From the NCBI RefSeq assembly GCF_000265405.1, contig NC_018010.1, positions 2,253,501 through 2,317,500 of the forward strand: a stretch of 64,000 bases of DNA, read 5' to 3'. The position numbers and the translations under genes are program-made. This stretch comes from Belliella baltica DSM 15883. GTDB lineage: Bacteria; Bacteroidota; Bacteroidia; Cytophagales; Cyclobacteriaceae. The notes under the pieces are model-generated. The model was not told where the DNA came from. It saw only the letters and a list, made by a program, of their open reading frames with translations, and made no database searches. Of the stretch, positions 1 to 9,600 are shown in pieces. Each line of letters opens with the position of its first letter. The first letter of the stretch is position 1.

Positions 1-679
1 TTGCGGAAGAAAAGTCACTTTGAATAATTGATTTTACGTCTCCTAGATTCACAAGTCCTTTTACATTTTCAGCTATGAATATCTTCGGTTGAGTTATCTC
101 AATCACTTCTTTCATCCACATGTATAACTGCCCACGGGTTTCAATAGAGGCAGATTTATCCATTATCAATTCCCCTTTATGATTTTTATTGGAATTGAAT
201 CCGTTTCTTTTTCCTGCAAGGCTGAAATCCTGGCAAGGAAACCCCCCTGTGACAATGTCAACTTCTTCAGGGAAAACGTTGACACCATTTTTATACATTT
301 TGACAAGGTCAACAATGCTTTCCTTATAAAAATCTTGAGCATTGTGTCCCCGTTTTGTGAAATAATTGACCCAAGCATTTCTTGCGTCATTCAAAATATC
401 GTTGGCAAAAACAGTCTTAAACCTTGTCTTTTTTAATTCAACAAAACCATTATTTAAGTCTTTCTCAATAAAATGTGGTGTAATGATTTCGTTTATTGAA
501 TTCTTTAGGACAGAAAATCCACCTTCAAATCCCAGATCCATTCCTCCACAACCTGAAAAAAGAGAAAGTACATTTAATGTTTTCTTTTCTCTCTCCTTTG
601 AAGTTTTTGGATTGTATAAAATATCCAACTGTGGTTCTTCAACTACGCTTATTTCAGTTTCAACACTTTCAGATCGCAT
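1..679 (-). CDS. DNA (cytosine-5-)-methyltransferase, C-terminus cut by window edge
   Basis: A continuous reading frame from ATG 679 to the window edge gives about 226 codons of a C5 cytosine methyltransferase. Visible motifs in order are motif I (VLSLFSGCGGMDLGFEGG, SAM binding), motif IV with the catalytic cysteine (GGFPCQDFSLAG) and motif VI (IFIAENVKGL). The target-recognition domain and motifs IX-X lie outside the window, so specificity cannot be read. The enzyme should transfer a methyl group from SAM to C5 of cytosine in a short DNA site. An in-frame TGA, the stop of the upstream XRE gene, lies one codon before this ATG, which makes 679 the first possible start. The two genes are certainly co-transcribed. 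This fits the methyltransferase of a type II restriction-modification system, with any endonuclease beyond position 1; a solitary enzyme is also possible. Confidence 0.88.
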   Translation of the reverse strand, partial: MRSESVETEISVVEEPQLDILYNPKTSKEREKKTLNVLSLFSGCGGMDLGFEGGFSVLKNSINEIITPHFIEKDLNNGFVELKKTRFKTVFANDILNDARNAWVNYFTKRGHNAQDFYKESIVDLVKMYKNGVNVFPEEVDIVTGGFPCQDFSLAGKRNGFNSNKNHKGELIMDKSASIETRGQLYMWMKEVIEITQPKIFIAENVKGLVNLGDVKSIIQSDFSSA

Positions 680-682
680 AGT

Positions 683-1012
683 TCAATTTTTTACAAGACT
701 AGATCTTAGATAATTTACTTTCTGCTCCGCAGCTTTCAAAACTTTACTTGCACAATCTTCATCAACGATTTCATAAGCGATTCTCTCACTGATGAACTGA
801 ACCAACAAGTCTTCTTTATCAAATTCTAAAATTTCAGCCAATTTAATTATTATATCTTTATTCGGTTTTCGTTCATTGCGTTCTATTTTACTTAAAATAG
901 CCTGATCAATGTCGAGATAGGATGCAACTTGCCTGAGAAGTAGTCCCATACTTTCTCTTTTCGCTCTTATTGTTTGTCCTATGGGTTCCATATGAATTTT
1001 TTGTCTTGACAT
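683..1012 (-). CDS. XRE-family HTH regulator upstream of the cytosine methyltransferase
   Basis: A 109-residue protein with an N-terminal XRE/Cro-type helix-turn-helix at about residues 12-65 (IGQTIRAKRESMGLLLRQ, then the turn at DIDQAILSKIERNERKP). A C-terminal tail of about 40 residues has no recognised domain. Met8 is an alternative start, because the HTH begins right after it. The stop codon lies 3 bp before the methyltransferase ATG and in the same frame, so the pair is translationally close and shares a transcript. Small XRE proteins in this position are often controller (C) proteins that time restriction against modification. That role is inferred from position and family only; an ordinary repressor would look the same. 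Confidence 0.85.
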   Translation of the reverse strand: MSRQKIHMEPIGQTIRAKRESMGLLLRQVASYLDIDQAILSKIERNERKPNKDIIIKLAEILEFDKEDLLVQFISERIAYEIVDEDCASKVLKAAEQKVNYLRSSLVKN

Positions 1013-1018
1013 TATTAG

Positions 1019-1042
1019 TCAAATTTAAAATGTCAAATTTAA
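1019..1042 (-). promoter_or_regulatory. Tandem direct repeat upstream of the XRE gene, possible operator
   Basis: The 10-mer TCAAATTTAA occurs twice in direct orientation (1019-1028 and 1033-1042), just upstream of the XRE start at 1012. Its position and 14-bp period suit an autoregulatory operator of the XRE protein. The sequence is AT-rich, so chance is not excluded. Confidence 0.35.
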
Positions 1043-1195
1043 TTATGCAAGTAGTAATTTATAAGTTATGAAATGAATTGATTTTCGTTATTGAAAAGCT
1101 TCCCTGTTCATTAATAAAGTTTTTAAGGCTGATGCACAATTTTGATATATTTACTTCACTAAAACTAATCCTTTTTTATCACTCAAGCAAAACAA

Positions 1196-2395
1196 TCAAT
1201 ACAGCAAATACGCCTTACTCTGCTCTTTAAACTTTTCCAAATCAGCTTGCCAGGTGGCTCGGATTTCTGGTTCGGTTTTGCCGGCTAGGATGTCTTTTCG
1301 GAGTTGGTCGGTACCGGCTAGTTTGTCGAAGAAATTGTTGAAGAATTTTTCCTTTTTGCCAGAGGTCTGATAGGCTTCTAGCAAATACTCCAAGGTAAAT
1401 CGATGTGTCAAGGGTTCATTTCTCAAATCTCTCCCGAAGCAAAGTTGATTTTGGTGTGGAGGATTTTTTGACATGCCTTCTATGCTGACAGGTTTGAAGG
1501 AAAACTCCCCATATTTAGCATCCGGAAAACCATACACTTGAAAAGGAAAATAAGTGCCTCTGCCAACAGAAATATCAGTTCCTTCGAAAAAGCAGAGTGA
1601 AGGATAAAGTCTAATAGAAAGATCATTCGGTAAATTGGGTGATGGCTTCACTGGTAAACTGTAAGCCATTTCTCTTGACCAATTTTCAACTTTGATGATT
1701 TCCAACTCTGTTTTCACCTTGTTTCTTAACCAACCTTCTCCATTGATCATTTGTGCAAGTTCCCCAACTGTAAGTCCATGGACAACAGGAATAGGATGCA
1801 TACCGACAAAACTTTCAAATCCCTTTTTCAAAACAGGTCCATCGATATAGTCTCCATTTGGATTTGGTCTATCCAAAATCAGCATGGGGACCTTATTTTC
1901 AGCAGCACTTTCCATCACATAATGCATGGTACTGATGTAGGTGTAAAAGCGCAAACCCACATCCTGCAAATCATATATGATCAAATCTAGCCCTTGAAGA
2001 GATTCGGGCGAGGGCTTTTTATTATTTCCATAAAGAGAGACAATCGGAAGTCCTGATCTGGAATCAATTTCATTGTTTACGGCTTCTCCAGCATCAGCAT
2101 CACCCCGAAAGCCATGCTCGGGAACGAATACTTTTACAACATCGATTCCTTCCATCATTAGAAAGTCAACTAAGTGGATGTTATTTTTGGTACTTAGAAT
2201 GCTGGTTTGATTGACAACAAGTCCTATTTTTTTACCTTGAAGTTGTTCTAAATATTCCTCTAATCTATCTGCAGCAGGTAAGATTTGTAGGGTTTCCTTT
2301 TGAAAGGCTAGCCCAGTTTTTGATTGAGGGCTTTGACAAAATGCCAAGCTTTGAAGTAAAAAAGTAAGAAGGAATGCGATTTTCATTTGCTTCAT
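1196..2395 (-). CDS. namZ: NamZ-like exo-beta-N-acetylmuramidase (DUF1343, GH171)
   Basis: A 399-residue secreted protein with a signal peptide (FLLTFLLQSLAFCQS, cleavage near residue 20). The rest is the DUF1343 family, now known as exo-lytic N-acetylmuramidase NamZ (GH171), which releases terminal MurNAc from peptidoglycan fragments. Hallmarks visible are GLVVNQTSI, VFVPEHGFRGDADAGE, LIIYDLQDVGLRFYTYISTM and ILDRPNPNG. The length matches the family. It would act in the periplasm in cell-wall turnover and MurNAc recovery. It lies alone on its strand, divergent from the permease at 2394; a start at Met4 (2386) is equally plausible. Confidence 0.87.
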   Translation of the reverse strand: MKQMKIAFLLTFLLQSLAFCQSPQSKTGLAFQKETLQILPAADRLEEYLEQLQGKKIGLVVNQTSILSTKNNIHLVDFLMMEGIDVVKVFVPEHGFRGDADAGEAVNNEIDSRSGLPIVSLYGNNKKPSPESLQGLDLIIYDLQDVGLRFYTYISTMHYVMESAAENKVPMLILDRPNPNGDYIDGPVLKKGFESFVGMHPIPVVHGLTVGELAQMINGEGWLRNKVKTELEIIKVENWSREMAYSLPVKPSPNLPNDLSIRLYPSLCFFEGTDISVGRGTYFPFQVYGFPDAKYGEFSFKPVSIEGMSKNPPHQNQLCFGRDLRNEPLTHRFTLEYLLEAYQTSGKKEKFFNNFFDKLAGTDQLRKDILAGKTEPEIRATWQADLEKFKEQSKAYLLY

Positions 2396-3653
2396 GTTAT
2401 TTTGCGCTAGATTTCCACCAAATTATAAAACTTCGTTGAACCTTTCCTATTTCATTGCCAAAAGAATCAGTTTTAAGAGAACCGGTGGTTTCACAGGAAC
2501 GATCCATAGAATAGCAGTTGCCAGTGTGGCGATAGGCTTAGCGATTACGATGATTTCTTTTATGATTCTTGGTGGTTTTCAAAATGAAATTTCCAACAAG
2601 GTATTTTCTTTTACAGGACATTTTCAAAGCATGAAGTTCGTTTCAGGCAATGCTTTTGAAGAATCTCCCATTTCTACGAATGCTAATTTTTTCCAAAATT
2701 ATCAAAATTTAGATTTTATTAAGCATGTTCAAGTTTTTGCGCACAAGCCAGGGTTGCTGAAGGGTGATGAAGAAGTCGAGGGCGTCTTGATGAAAGGTGT
2801 TGGGCCGGATTTTGACTCCTTGAGTTTCAAGCCATCTATTATCAAAGGTCGATTTATCCAGTTTTCAGATTCTGCTGCGAGCAATGAAATCGTTTTGAGC
2901 AAAAAGATAGCCAATAAATTGCTTTTGGATGTAGGAGATCGGGTGACGATGTATTTTGTGCAGGAGCCACCGAGATTTAGACGATTGGAAATAGTGGGGA
3001 TTTATGAGACCTTCTTGGAGAATTTTGATGATAAAATCCTATTGGGAGATATTCAGACCATTAGAAATCTCAATGCCTGGACACCGGATCAGGTAGGAGG
3101 GTTTGAGATTTTTGTCAATGATCCGAGCCAGTTGGAAAGCTATGCGGAGCCTTTGTATGACTTTTTGGATTTCGATTTGAAGCTAGTTAAGGTGACAGAA
3201 AAGTATATGGAGATTTTTGATTGGCTGCTTTTGCTCAATAATAATGTCTATGTTTTTCTTACGCTGATACTGTTTGTTGCAGCATTTAATATGGTTTCTA
3301 TCCTGTTTATTCTGATTATGGAAAGAACCCAAATGATCGGTGTCCTGAAAGCGATAGGAGCAAAAAATGCACAGATCAGAAGAATTTTTGTTTGGAATGG
3401 TGTGAGGATTATAAGTCGGGGATTGCTGATTGGAAACGCGATTGGTTTAGGATTCGGATTGCTTCAAGATCAATTTCGGATTATTCCTTTGGATTCAGAA
3501 AATTACTATATGAGTTTTGTTCCTATTGATTGGAATTGGCCTGTCTTTTTCTTCTTGAATTTGACAGTGTTGCTAGTTACTACATTGGTTTTATTCATTC
3601 CAGCAATGCTGATAAGCAATATCAAGCCTATCAAAGCAATCAGGTTTGATTGA
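2394..3653 (+). CDS. FtsX/LolE-type ABC transporter permease
   Basis: A 419-residue inner-membrane protein with the topology of LolC/E permeases: one membrane helix near residues 38-62, a large periplasmic MacB-PCD domain (about 65-270), then three helices in the C-terminal FtsX domain (about 280-305, 330-360, 375-410). In this family it pairs with a LolD-type ATPase to extract lipoproteins from the inner membrane, but no ATPase gene is nearby. The ATG at 2394 overlaps the start codon of the divergent namZ-like gene. A TTG at 2436 would give the usual family start NLSYFIAKRIS and may be the real one. The 3' end overlaps the convergent glycosyltransferase by 14 bp. Confidence 0.85.
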   Translation: MLFCARFPPNYKTSLNLSYFIAKRISFKRTGGFTGTIHRIAVASVAIGLAITMISFMILGGFQNEISNKVFSFTGHFQSMKFVSGNAFEESPISTNANFFQNYQNLDFIKHVQVFAHKPGLLKGDEEVEGVLMKGVGPDFDSLSFKPSIIKGRFIQFSDSAASNEIVLSKKIANKLLLDVGDRVTMYFVQEPPRFRRLEIVGIYETFLENFDDKILLGDIQTIRNLNAWTPDQVGGFEIFVNDPSQLESYAEPLYDFLDFDLKLVKVTEKYMEIFDWLLLLNNNVYVFLTLILFVAAFNMVSILFILIMERTQMIGVLKAIGAKNAQIRRIFVWNGVRIISRGLLIGNAIGLGFGLLQDQFRIIPLDSENYYMSFVPIDWNWPVFFFLNLTVLLVTTLVLFIPAMLISNIKPIKAIRFD

Positions 3654-4386
3654 TTGGCTTGTAAGTTTTGAAAAAGCTTTTGAACTTCATGTAAATCACT
3701 CCCATTACTGCCTCTTTGAAAATTCCTGAGCTCATCTTAGATGTTCCTTTCGTTCGGTCTGTGAAAATTATTGGTACCTCTATGATTTTAAATCCTAGTT
3801 TCCAAGCAGTGAACTTCATCTCTATTTGAAAAGCATAACCAACAAACTTGATTTTGTTGAGATCCATGGCTTTGAGTACTTTTGCTGTGTAGCATTTAAA
3901 ACCAGCTGTAGTGTCCTTGATTGGAATTCCTGTTACGAACTGAACATATTTGCTGGCAAAAAATGACATCAAAACCCTTCCCATAGGCCAATTTACTACA
4001 TTTACACCCGTGATGTATCGTGAGCCGATAGCCATATCATAACCATGGTTTGAGCAAGCACGATGAAGTTTAATTAGGTCATCAGGATTATGTGAAAAAT
4101 CCGCATCCATTTCAAAAATATAGGAATAGCCTTTTTCCAAGGCAAATTTGAATCCTGTGATATAGGCTGTACCAAGTCCTAATTTGCCTTTTCTTTGAAT
4201 TAAATGAAGACGGCCGGTAAAATCATTTTGGTGTTTGATGACCTCTTCTGCGGTTCCGTCTGGGGAGTTGTCATCTATAATTAATAAATCAAATTCACCA
4301 TCAAGATTCATGACGGCATGAATCATTTCCTGGATGTTTTCCAGTTCATTATAAGTAGGAATGATTACTAATTTTTCTTTTTTCAT
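3640..4386 (-). CDS. Family 2 glycosyltransferase, polyprenol-phosphate mannosyltransferase type
   Basis: A 248-residue GT-A fold enzyme of the DPM1/Ppm1 group. It has the nucleotide-sugar start VIIPTYNELENI, LLIIDDNSPDGTA, the metal-binding stretch FEMDADFSHNPDDL, and the acceptor-site region GSRYITGVNVVNWP. Members transfer mannose or a similar sugar from a nucleotide sugar to polyprenyl phosphate at the cytoplasmic face of the membrane. The protein lacks the C-terminal membrane domain of the longer forms, and its length is typical for the soluble bacterial type. The sugar and lipid cannot be read from sequence. It is convergent with, and overlaps, the permease gene. Confidence 0.88.
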   Translation of the reverse strand: MKKEKLVIIPTYNELENIQEMIHAVMNLDGEFDLLIIDDNSPDGTAEEVIKHQNDFTGRLHLIQRKGKLGLGTAYITGFKFALEKGYSYIFEMDADFSHNPDDLIKLHRACSNHGYDMAIGSRYITGVNVVNWPMGRVLMSFFASKYVQFVTGIPIKDTTAGFKCYTAKVLKAMDLNKIKFVGYAFQIEMKFTAWKLGFKIIEVPIIFTDRTKGTSKMSSGIFKEAVMGVIYMKFKSFFKTYKPINQT

Positions 4387-4488
4387 AAGACAAGTCTCAA
4401 AAATAGGATTAAATCAGCATATAAATAATGAAAAACAGTTAAAATGATATAATTTCGACACTAAAATAAACCCAATCAAGTAAGAGTA

Positions 4489-5379
4489 ATGAGTCGAATA
4501 GCAATAATCACCTATGAAGCAAAAGGTTCCTATGCAGCGAGTAATGTGGCAGATGAAGATCAGGTTTTAGCCTCTATATTAGATGAAATTGACGTTGACT
4601 ACAAATTTGAGATTTGGTCAGATAAGACGGTTGATTGGAGTCAATATGCTTGTTTGTTGCTCAAATCCCCATGGGATTATTTTGATAGGTATGAAGAGTA
4701 TTTAGAATGGTGTAAGCATGTTCAGGAATTAGGGATTCCGGTTTACAATGATTTGGAAACGGTTATTTGGAATTCAGATAAGAAATATTTGAAGGAAATT
4801 GAAAATGCTGGTTTTTCGATTGTTAAAACTCAATTTTTAGAAAAAGGAAAAAATGCATCAGATGTATATGCTTGTTATACGCTTTTTGGAGTACAAGAAT
4901 TGATTGTCAAGCCGGCGGTTAGCGGAGGTGCTAAGCATACTCTAAAAGTCAGTATGGGTAATTTTAAATCAATGAAAGAAAAGATTGATGAGTTATTGAA
5001 GTCTGAGGAGTTTTTGGTTCAGCCTTTTATGGAGGAGATTGTCTCAGTAGGGGAGTATTCCTATATTTTCTTCGATGGTAAATTTTCTCATGCTGTACTC
5101 AAAAGTGCTAAATCAGGAGATTTTCGTGTTCAACATTTCTTCGGAGGAGAAATTACCAAAATTCAACTAAGTAGCTCTGAATTAGTATATCTTGAGTCCT
5201 TAGTAAAAGCCTTTACCAAGGATACGCTTTATGCGAGAGTTGATGGCGTATGGAGAGGAGGGGAGTTCTTGTTGATGGAATTGGAATTGATCGAGCCTTA
5301 TCTTTTTTTATTCACTTCGGAAGCCGCTAAGCTTAATTATACCCAAGCACTCAAAAGCAGATTTTCGTTACAGGTTTGA
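4489..5379 (+). CDS. ATP-grasp domain protein (RimK/glutathione synthetase-like)
   Basis: A 296-residue cytoplasmic protein with an N-terminal Rossmann-like domain (RIAIITYE; LLLKSPWDYF) and a C-terminal ATP-grasp fold. The nucleotide-binding strands are visible at about residues 136-150 (LIVKPAVSGGAKHT) and 180-190 (FLVQPFMEEI), and the metal-binding end at about 250-270 (RVDGVWRGGEFLLMELELIEP). ATP-grasp enzymes join a carboxylate to an amine or thiol through an acylphosphate. The substrate is unknown here and no pathway genes are adjacent. It begins a single-gene unit after a 102-bp gap. Confidence 0.78.
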   Translation: MSRIAIITYEAKGSYAASNVADEDQVLASILDEIDVDYKFEIWSDKTVDWSQYACLLLKSPWDYFDRYEEYLEWCKHVQELGIPVYNDLETVIWNSDKKYLKEIENAGFSIVKTQFLEKGKNASDVYACYTLFGVQELIVKPAVSGGAKHTLKVSMGNFKSMKEKIDELLKSEEFLVQPFMEEIVSVGEYSYIFFDGKFSHAVLKSAKSGDFRVQHFFGGEITKIQLSSSELVYLESLVKAFTKDTLYARVDGVWRGGEFLLMELELIEPYLFLFTSEAAKLNYTQALKSRFSLQV

Positions 5380-5781
5380 TTCATTAAAATCTTTAAAAAC
5401 CTATCTCTCAAGATGGAGTTAATTTGCCCATTTTCTTGATTCAGAATTTTGGGGTTATGAGTCATTTTTGATTGAAAAGAAGGTAGTTGAAAAAATATTT
5501 TAAAAAAAAGTAAAGTTTTTTTAATTTTTTTCCGGTCTCAGAGAGGAGGGTAAATTGGTGTGAAATACAAAATACTTCGAGTGATAATCATTTACTTTTT
5601 TGTGTAAATTTTTTATGTCTATTTGTTTAGTTTTTAAGCCCTTTTTGTATTGTAGTACAGTCCTTTAGCATGTTTGTAATTTAAAAAATATGTGCAATAT
5701 TGGTGTATGAATTGATGATTTGATATGCTTATTATCAATTTTTATTGAAAAAAAGTGAGTTAAAAACTAACATTAAATATC
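5380..5781. other. AT-rich intergenic region, no gene seen
   Basis: The 402 bp are very AT-rich with several A and T runs (near 5500-5530). No RNA gene, hairpin terminator or coding frame of useful length was recognised. It presumably holds the promoter of the small membrane protein at 5782, but no clear promoter box was identified. Confidence 0.5.
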
Positions 5782-5994
5782 ATGAAAAACACAAAAAAAT
5801 TGATTTTAGCAAATGTATTCGCATTACTTGCAGTAGTGGTATTCCTTACCCTAGGAAATACATTTGGGATTGACTTTGGAAGTGCGACTACTTCATTATT
5901 GGTAAAGGCTTTATTCCTTTTGATTCCACAAGTAGGATTTATTTATTTATACTGGATGTCATTAAGATCAGCAGAAGAGAGAAACATTGCTTAG
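5782..5994 (+). CDS. Small two-helix membrane protein of unknown function
   Basis: A 70-residue protein with two hydrophobic segments: residues about 6-29 (LILANVFALLAVVVFLTLG) and 40-62 (LLVKALFLLIPQVGFIYLYW). They are joined by a short loop and end in a charged tail. No family is recognised. Its monocistronic layout, with a long AT-rich leader and a clear terminator right after the stop, supports a real gene. The start at ATG 5782 is followed by the lysine-rich MKNTKK expected before a membrane helix. Confidence 0.6.
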   Translation: MKNTKKLILANVFALLAVVVFLTLGNTFGIDFGSATTSLLVKALFLLIPQVGFIYLYWMSLRSAEERNIA

Positions 5995-6020
5995 GTTTAA
6001 AATCAGGTAATAATATAAAG

Positions 6021-6051
6021 TGTCTAGCAGAGTTTGCTAGGCATTTTTTTT
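6021..6051 (+). terminator. Rho-independent terminator after the small membrane protein
   Basis: The stem TGTCTAGCA (6021-6029) pairs with TGCTAGGCA (6035-6043) with one G-U pair, followed by a run of eight T. It lies 27 bp beyond the stop at 5994. Confidence 0.8.
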
Positions 6052-6223
6052 ATTAAATTTTCTATCAGAAAATCAGGGATTTAAGAAATGAATCATTTTT
6101 TTCGATCTCTACTATTTGGAATATTAAGTATTCAAGTTACCTTTGCAAGCCTTAAGACAAGGAATTGTTTTGAGTTTAGAAAAAATAATTGTGATTGCAT
6201 TTACAAAGTTTTTCTAAAATAAT

Positions 6224-6308
6224 AGAGGAGTGGCAGAGTGGTCGATCGCGGCGGTCTTGAAAACCGTTGTACCGTGAGGTACCGGGGGTTCGAATCCCTC
6301 CTCCTCTG
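6224..6308 (+). tRNA. tRNA-Ser (anticodon TGA)
   Basis: An 85-nt class II tRNA. The 7-bp acceptor stem AGAGGAG/CTCCTCT is perfect, the anticodon loop CTTGAAA has TGA at 6258-6260, the long variable arm GTACC-GTGA-GGTAC is typical of serine tRNAs, and the T-loop is TTCGAAT. CCA is not encoded. Its 3' end serves as attachment site of the genomic island: the last 14 nt are repeated at 34667-34680. The gene itself stays intact at this junction. Confidence 0.97.
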
Positions 6309-6355
6309 CAAAACAAAACCCTAACAAACTGTAAAACAGGATGTTAGGGTTTTTT
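6295..6355. repeat. attL: 61-bp direct repeat at the tRNA-Ser 3' end
   Basis: This stretch covers the last 14 nt of the tRNA plus its terminator. It recurs at 34667-34727 with only two mismatches, the first 32 bp being identical. This is the signature of site-specific integration into a tRNA 3' end. Strand exchange most likely occurred within the 32 identical bases (begins TCCCTCCTCCTCTGC). Confidence 0.92.
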
Positions 6356-6356
6356 A
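6315..6356 (+). terminator. Terminator of tRNA-Ser
   Basis: A 12-bp inverted repeat (AAAACCCTAACA / TGTTAGGGTTTT) is followed by T residues directly behind the tRNA. The same hairpin is duplicated in attR at about 34687-34728. Confidence 0.85.
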
Positions 6357-6600
6357 TTTTGATTGAGGGACGAGACAAGGGACGGATTTAATTAATTCTT
6401 TATCGAGAAAAAACTTTTTGAGAAGTATAGAACTTCTTTTATTAAGCATGCTGATTATTTTCACTTTTATATTTCAGGAAGTTGATATTCTCTGTTTTAG
6501 TCTTTGCTCAACATTTTTTTAATTTCTAAATTGTATTTACTCTCAGTCTTCTTTTTTATTATTGATTGAGGGCATTTAGACCGTCCTATGCACTTTTATG

Positions 6601-9600
6601 CTATTCTGAATTATTATCTGTAGTTTGAACTATTTCTGCCATTAAACCATATAAGTAAAAATGTAATTTTACTTTTACTTTTGAGCCAACTGAAAACTTA
6701 TCATAGTTCCCTTTTATCAATTTTGCTGTTAATTGAATGTTTGATATTTTAATAGCTTTAAATCTCTCCGCAGATTTTTTAACTACAATTGCATCAAATA
6801 ACATAATTTCTCCATCAGGGTCTTTCCATTCATAGTGGAATTCGGGATGTAAATTATGATATCTATGCTTAATGTTCCTTAAGTAGTTTTTACCATCATT
6901 GTAATTAAAGTTATATGTTTCTGCTATGAATTTGAAAAAGTAAAAGCGAAGTGGAAATTCTTTTTCCAAATTTATATTTTCCCTTGCCATACGCAATAAC
7001 TTTACCCTTGTGTTCGCTTCATGTAAATATCTACCATAAATTTTAAATAAGAACTTTACTACTTCAAAGTTTTCTTGCATAAATTCCATTTCTGACACAT
7101 AAAAGTCACATTTTTCGAATTCTTCCTTGCTTAAATGGTAATTATGCAATAAAATACAAGCATAAGGTCTTAACCTTACATTTTCGTATAACTCATCTAA
7201 ATATTGCTTATAATCTTTATTATCATTGTTATGATTTAAATAATTAGCATAAAGAGTTTGTAAACTATCAATTCTATCCAGATTATCAGTTACTGTCCTG
7301 TTTGCTAAATCAAATAAATCCTCAATTAGAATCTTTTTTTGCATTACATCTTCAATTTCGTAATCTATGTTTTCTAATTGCCAAATAATTAATTTGATGT
7401 AGTCAACATAACTGAATGCGGAAAATGGGTCAAGAAGCTGTTTTAAGACGAATAAATCTTGAGCTTCTTTTATATATATGTTTGTATAAATTAATTGAGT
7501 TTCTTCGCTAAAGTAAAGTTTAGCTAGTTCAAAATTTAAAACAGCGCGTCTGTGAATAAACCTATGGTTTCTATAATCTAATAGCCCTTCAGCATAGAGG
7601 ATAAATCCGATTGCTTTTTTAACGGTAGTTTTTGTTCTCCTATTTTGAAGATTAATAGCATAGTTTAAAAGAAAATAGGGGTCGTCTGATAATTTAGTAT
7701 ATCCAGCATCATAAAGTTTATCAATTTGCGTGTTGTTATAATCGCTATTTTTTCCTAAAGCTTTTAACAAATTATTAGCTAAATAAGAGTTTGTTTGTCC
7801 ATTCTCAATTTGCTTTAACATTTGTTCATAAAATTGAAATTGCTTGTCTTTGTTTGGAATAAAACGGTTGACAAGTCTTTCTGCTATAAGGGGATGTTTA
7901 GTTTTGAAATACAAATCTGGTTGTGTTCCATGTGCTGAAACGTATTCTTGGATAAGTATTCCTTTACCCTCTGCCTTAACTATTCTTGTAATGAATTCAT
8001 CCCAATCCATTTTAATGTTTTGCTTTAACCAACTCGCCGGCATTAATAGTTTGTGCTTATGCAATAATGCAGTATATAAAAATGCTTGCTGTGCTTCTTT
8101 TGATAGTTGATTATAACAATCAATTAAATCGTTCTCATGTCGCCCTGATGTTATTGATGCCATCAATGCTACGAACGAATCTGAATTGTATTCTTTCATT
8201 ATTTTTGAAACTAACCTTTTTTTTTCAGAAGCATCTCTAAAATCAATAAGATTGGTCTTTTTTAGTTTCTCTAGTAAGTCTTCAATTTCCTCTGTCGTAA
8301 ATTCTCCTGATATTCTCAGTTCATATGAATTAGGAACAGTTCTATTAAGTCTAAACTTTTCTAATATGTTTACGCGTATTGGTGCAATGAAGAAAATATT
8401 GCAGTCTTGAAACTGCTCAATACTAATGTCTCTTTGAATTTCAATTAGGGATTTAAAATAACTTTCAACTTCTATTTCATCACAAAAGAAAATGAAGTTT
8501 TTAGCTTTCATTGTTTTTATAAGTTCAATTAGATGTTCTTTTCTTGCCCTATTAAAATCAACAATCTCAAATGATACTAAATCTAAATCAGTCTGCTTTT
8601 CAAGTTCGTATATTAGACGCAAAGTAAATGTAGACTTCCCTATTCCAAAGTCTCCACTGATGAAAAATATTGGTACAAACGTACCTTTCTTATCATTTAC
8701 AACTTTTAGAATTTCATCAGTAAATGATTGAGTGAAATTAGTCTTGGTTACATCTAAACCTCTCGTAATTACTCCAAAATTAGGTTCATCTCCCTTGTAA
8801 TATTCTTCTTCTTTAATAAAGCGTTCTCTAGTATGTGTATTAAGTTGTTTTACAATTCCATCCAGACTTAGAAGCAATTGAGGCGGTGCAGAAATATGCG
8901 AATCTTTACTGCTTAAAAGTGACAACCCTTTTTTCTTGACGACAATGTCAGCGTTCTTTGTTTCCCATTCTTTATATTTTAAAAAGAAATCCTGAAATGA
9001 GCATTTTACGATGCAAATCTTATTTTTTTTATAATAGGCAAGTGTGTTTTCATTCGGAAATGGGTCAACGTTAAATATCCACCTTTTATCACGGAAATTA
9101 TAAGAATCAAATTTATCTAGTAATTCCTTTCCAAAATCATCAGTAAAAGAGTATCCCATACTTAAAAACTGAATATCATGACTGATATTTTTCAAGTCGT
9201 TCAAAACTAATTTATAAAAACTGCTCAGCTTTCTAAAATCATCAGTTGAAAAAGCTAGCGGATATAAACTCTTATCTGAAATACATCCGTTCAATTTTAT
9301 ATAGCGGACTTCAGTATTAGATTCACGATAGTTATATTGCTTCTGATTTTTTACTGGCTTTAAGTCGTAAATTTTCTGTGATGAATCCATTATAGCATCA
9401 AACGCCCTTTCTATTAATAAGTCATAATTAGTGGTTATGATTTCACGCCACGGAATACTTGCCATTACCTTGTGTGCTTCTGATACAGTTAGTTTTTGAA
9501 GAAGATCTTGAACAAAATTATCAAAATGAGTTCTTCTGAAACTATCGTCTGCTGAAAGGATATCAAGCCATTTTGTAATGTTTGGTTCATTCAATTCTTT

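Noticed and set aside
166-713. Several 60-115 codon frames on both strands over the methyltransferase
   Set aside because: They are out of frame with the clear C5 methyltransferase motifs and are shadows of that gene.
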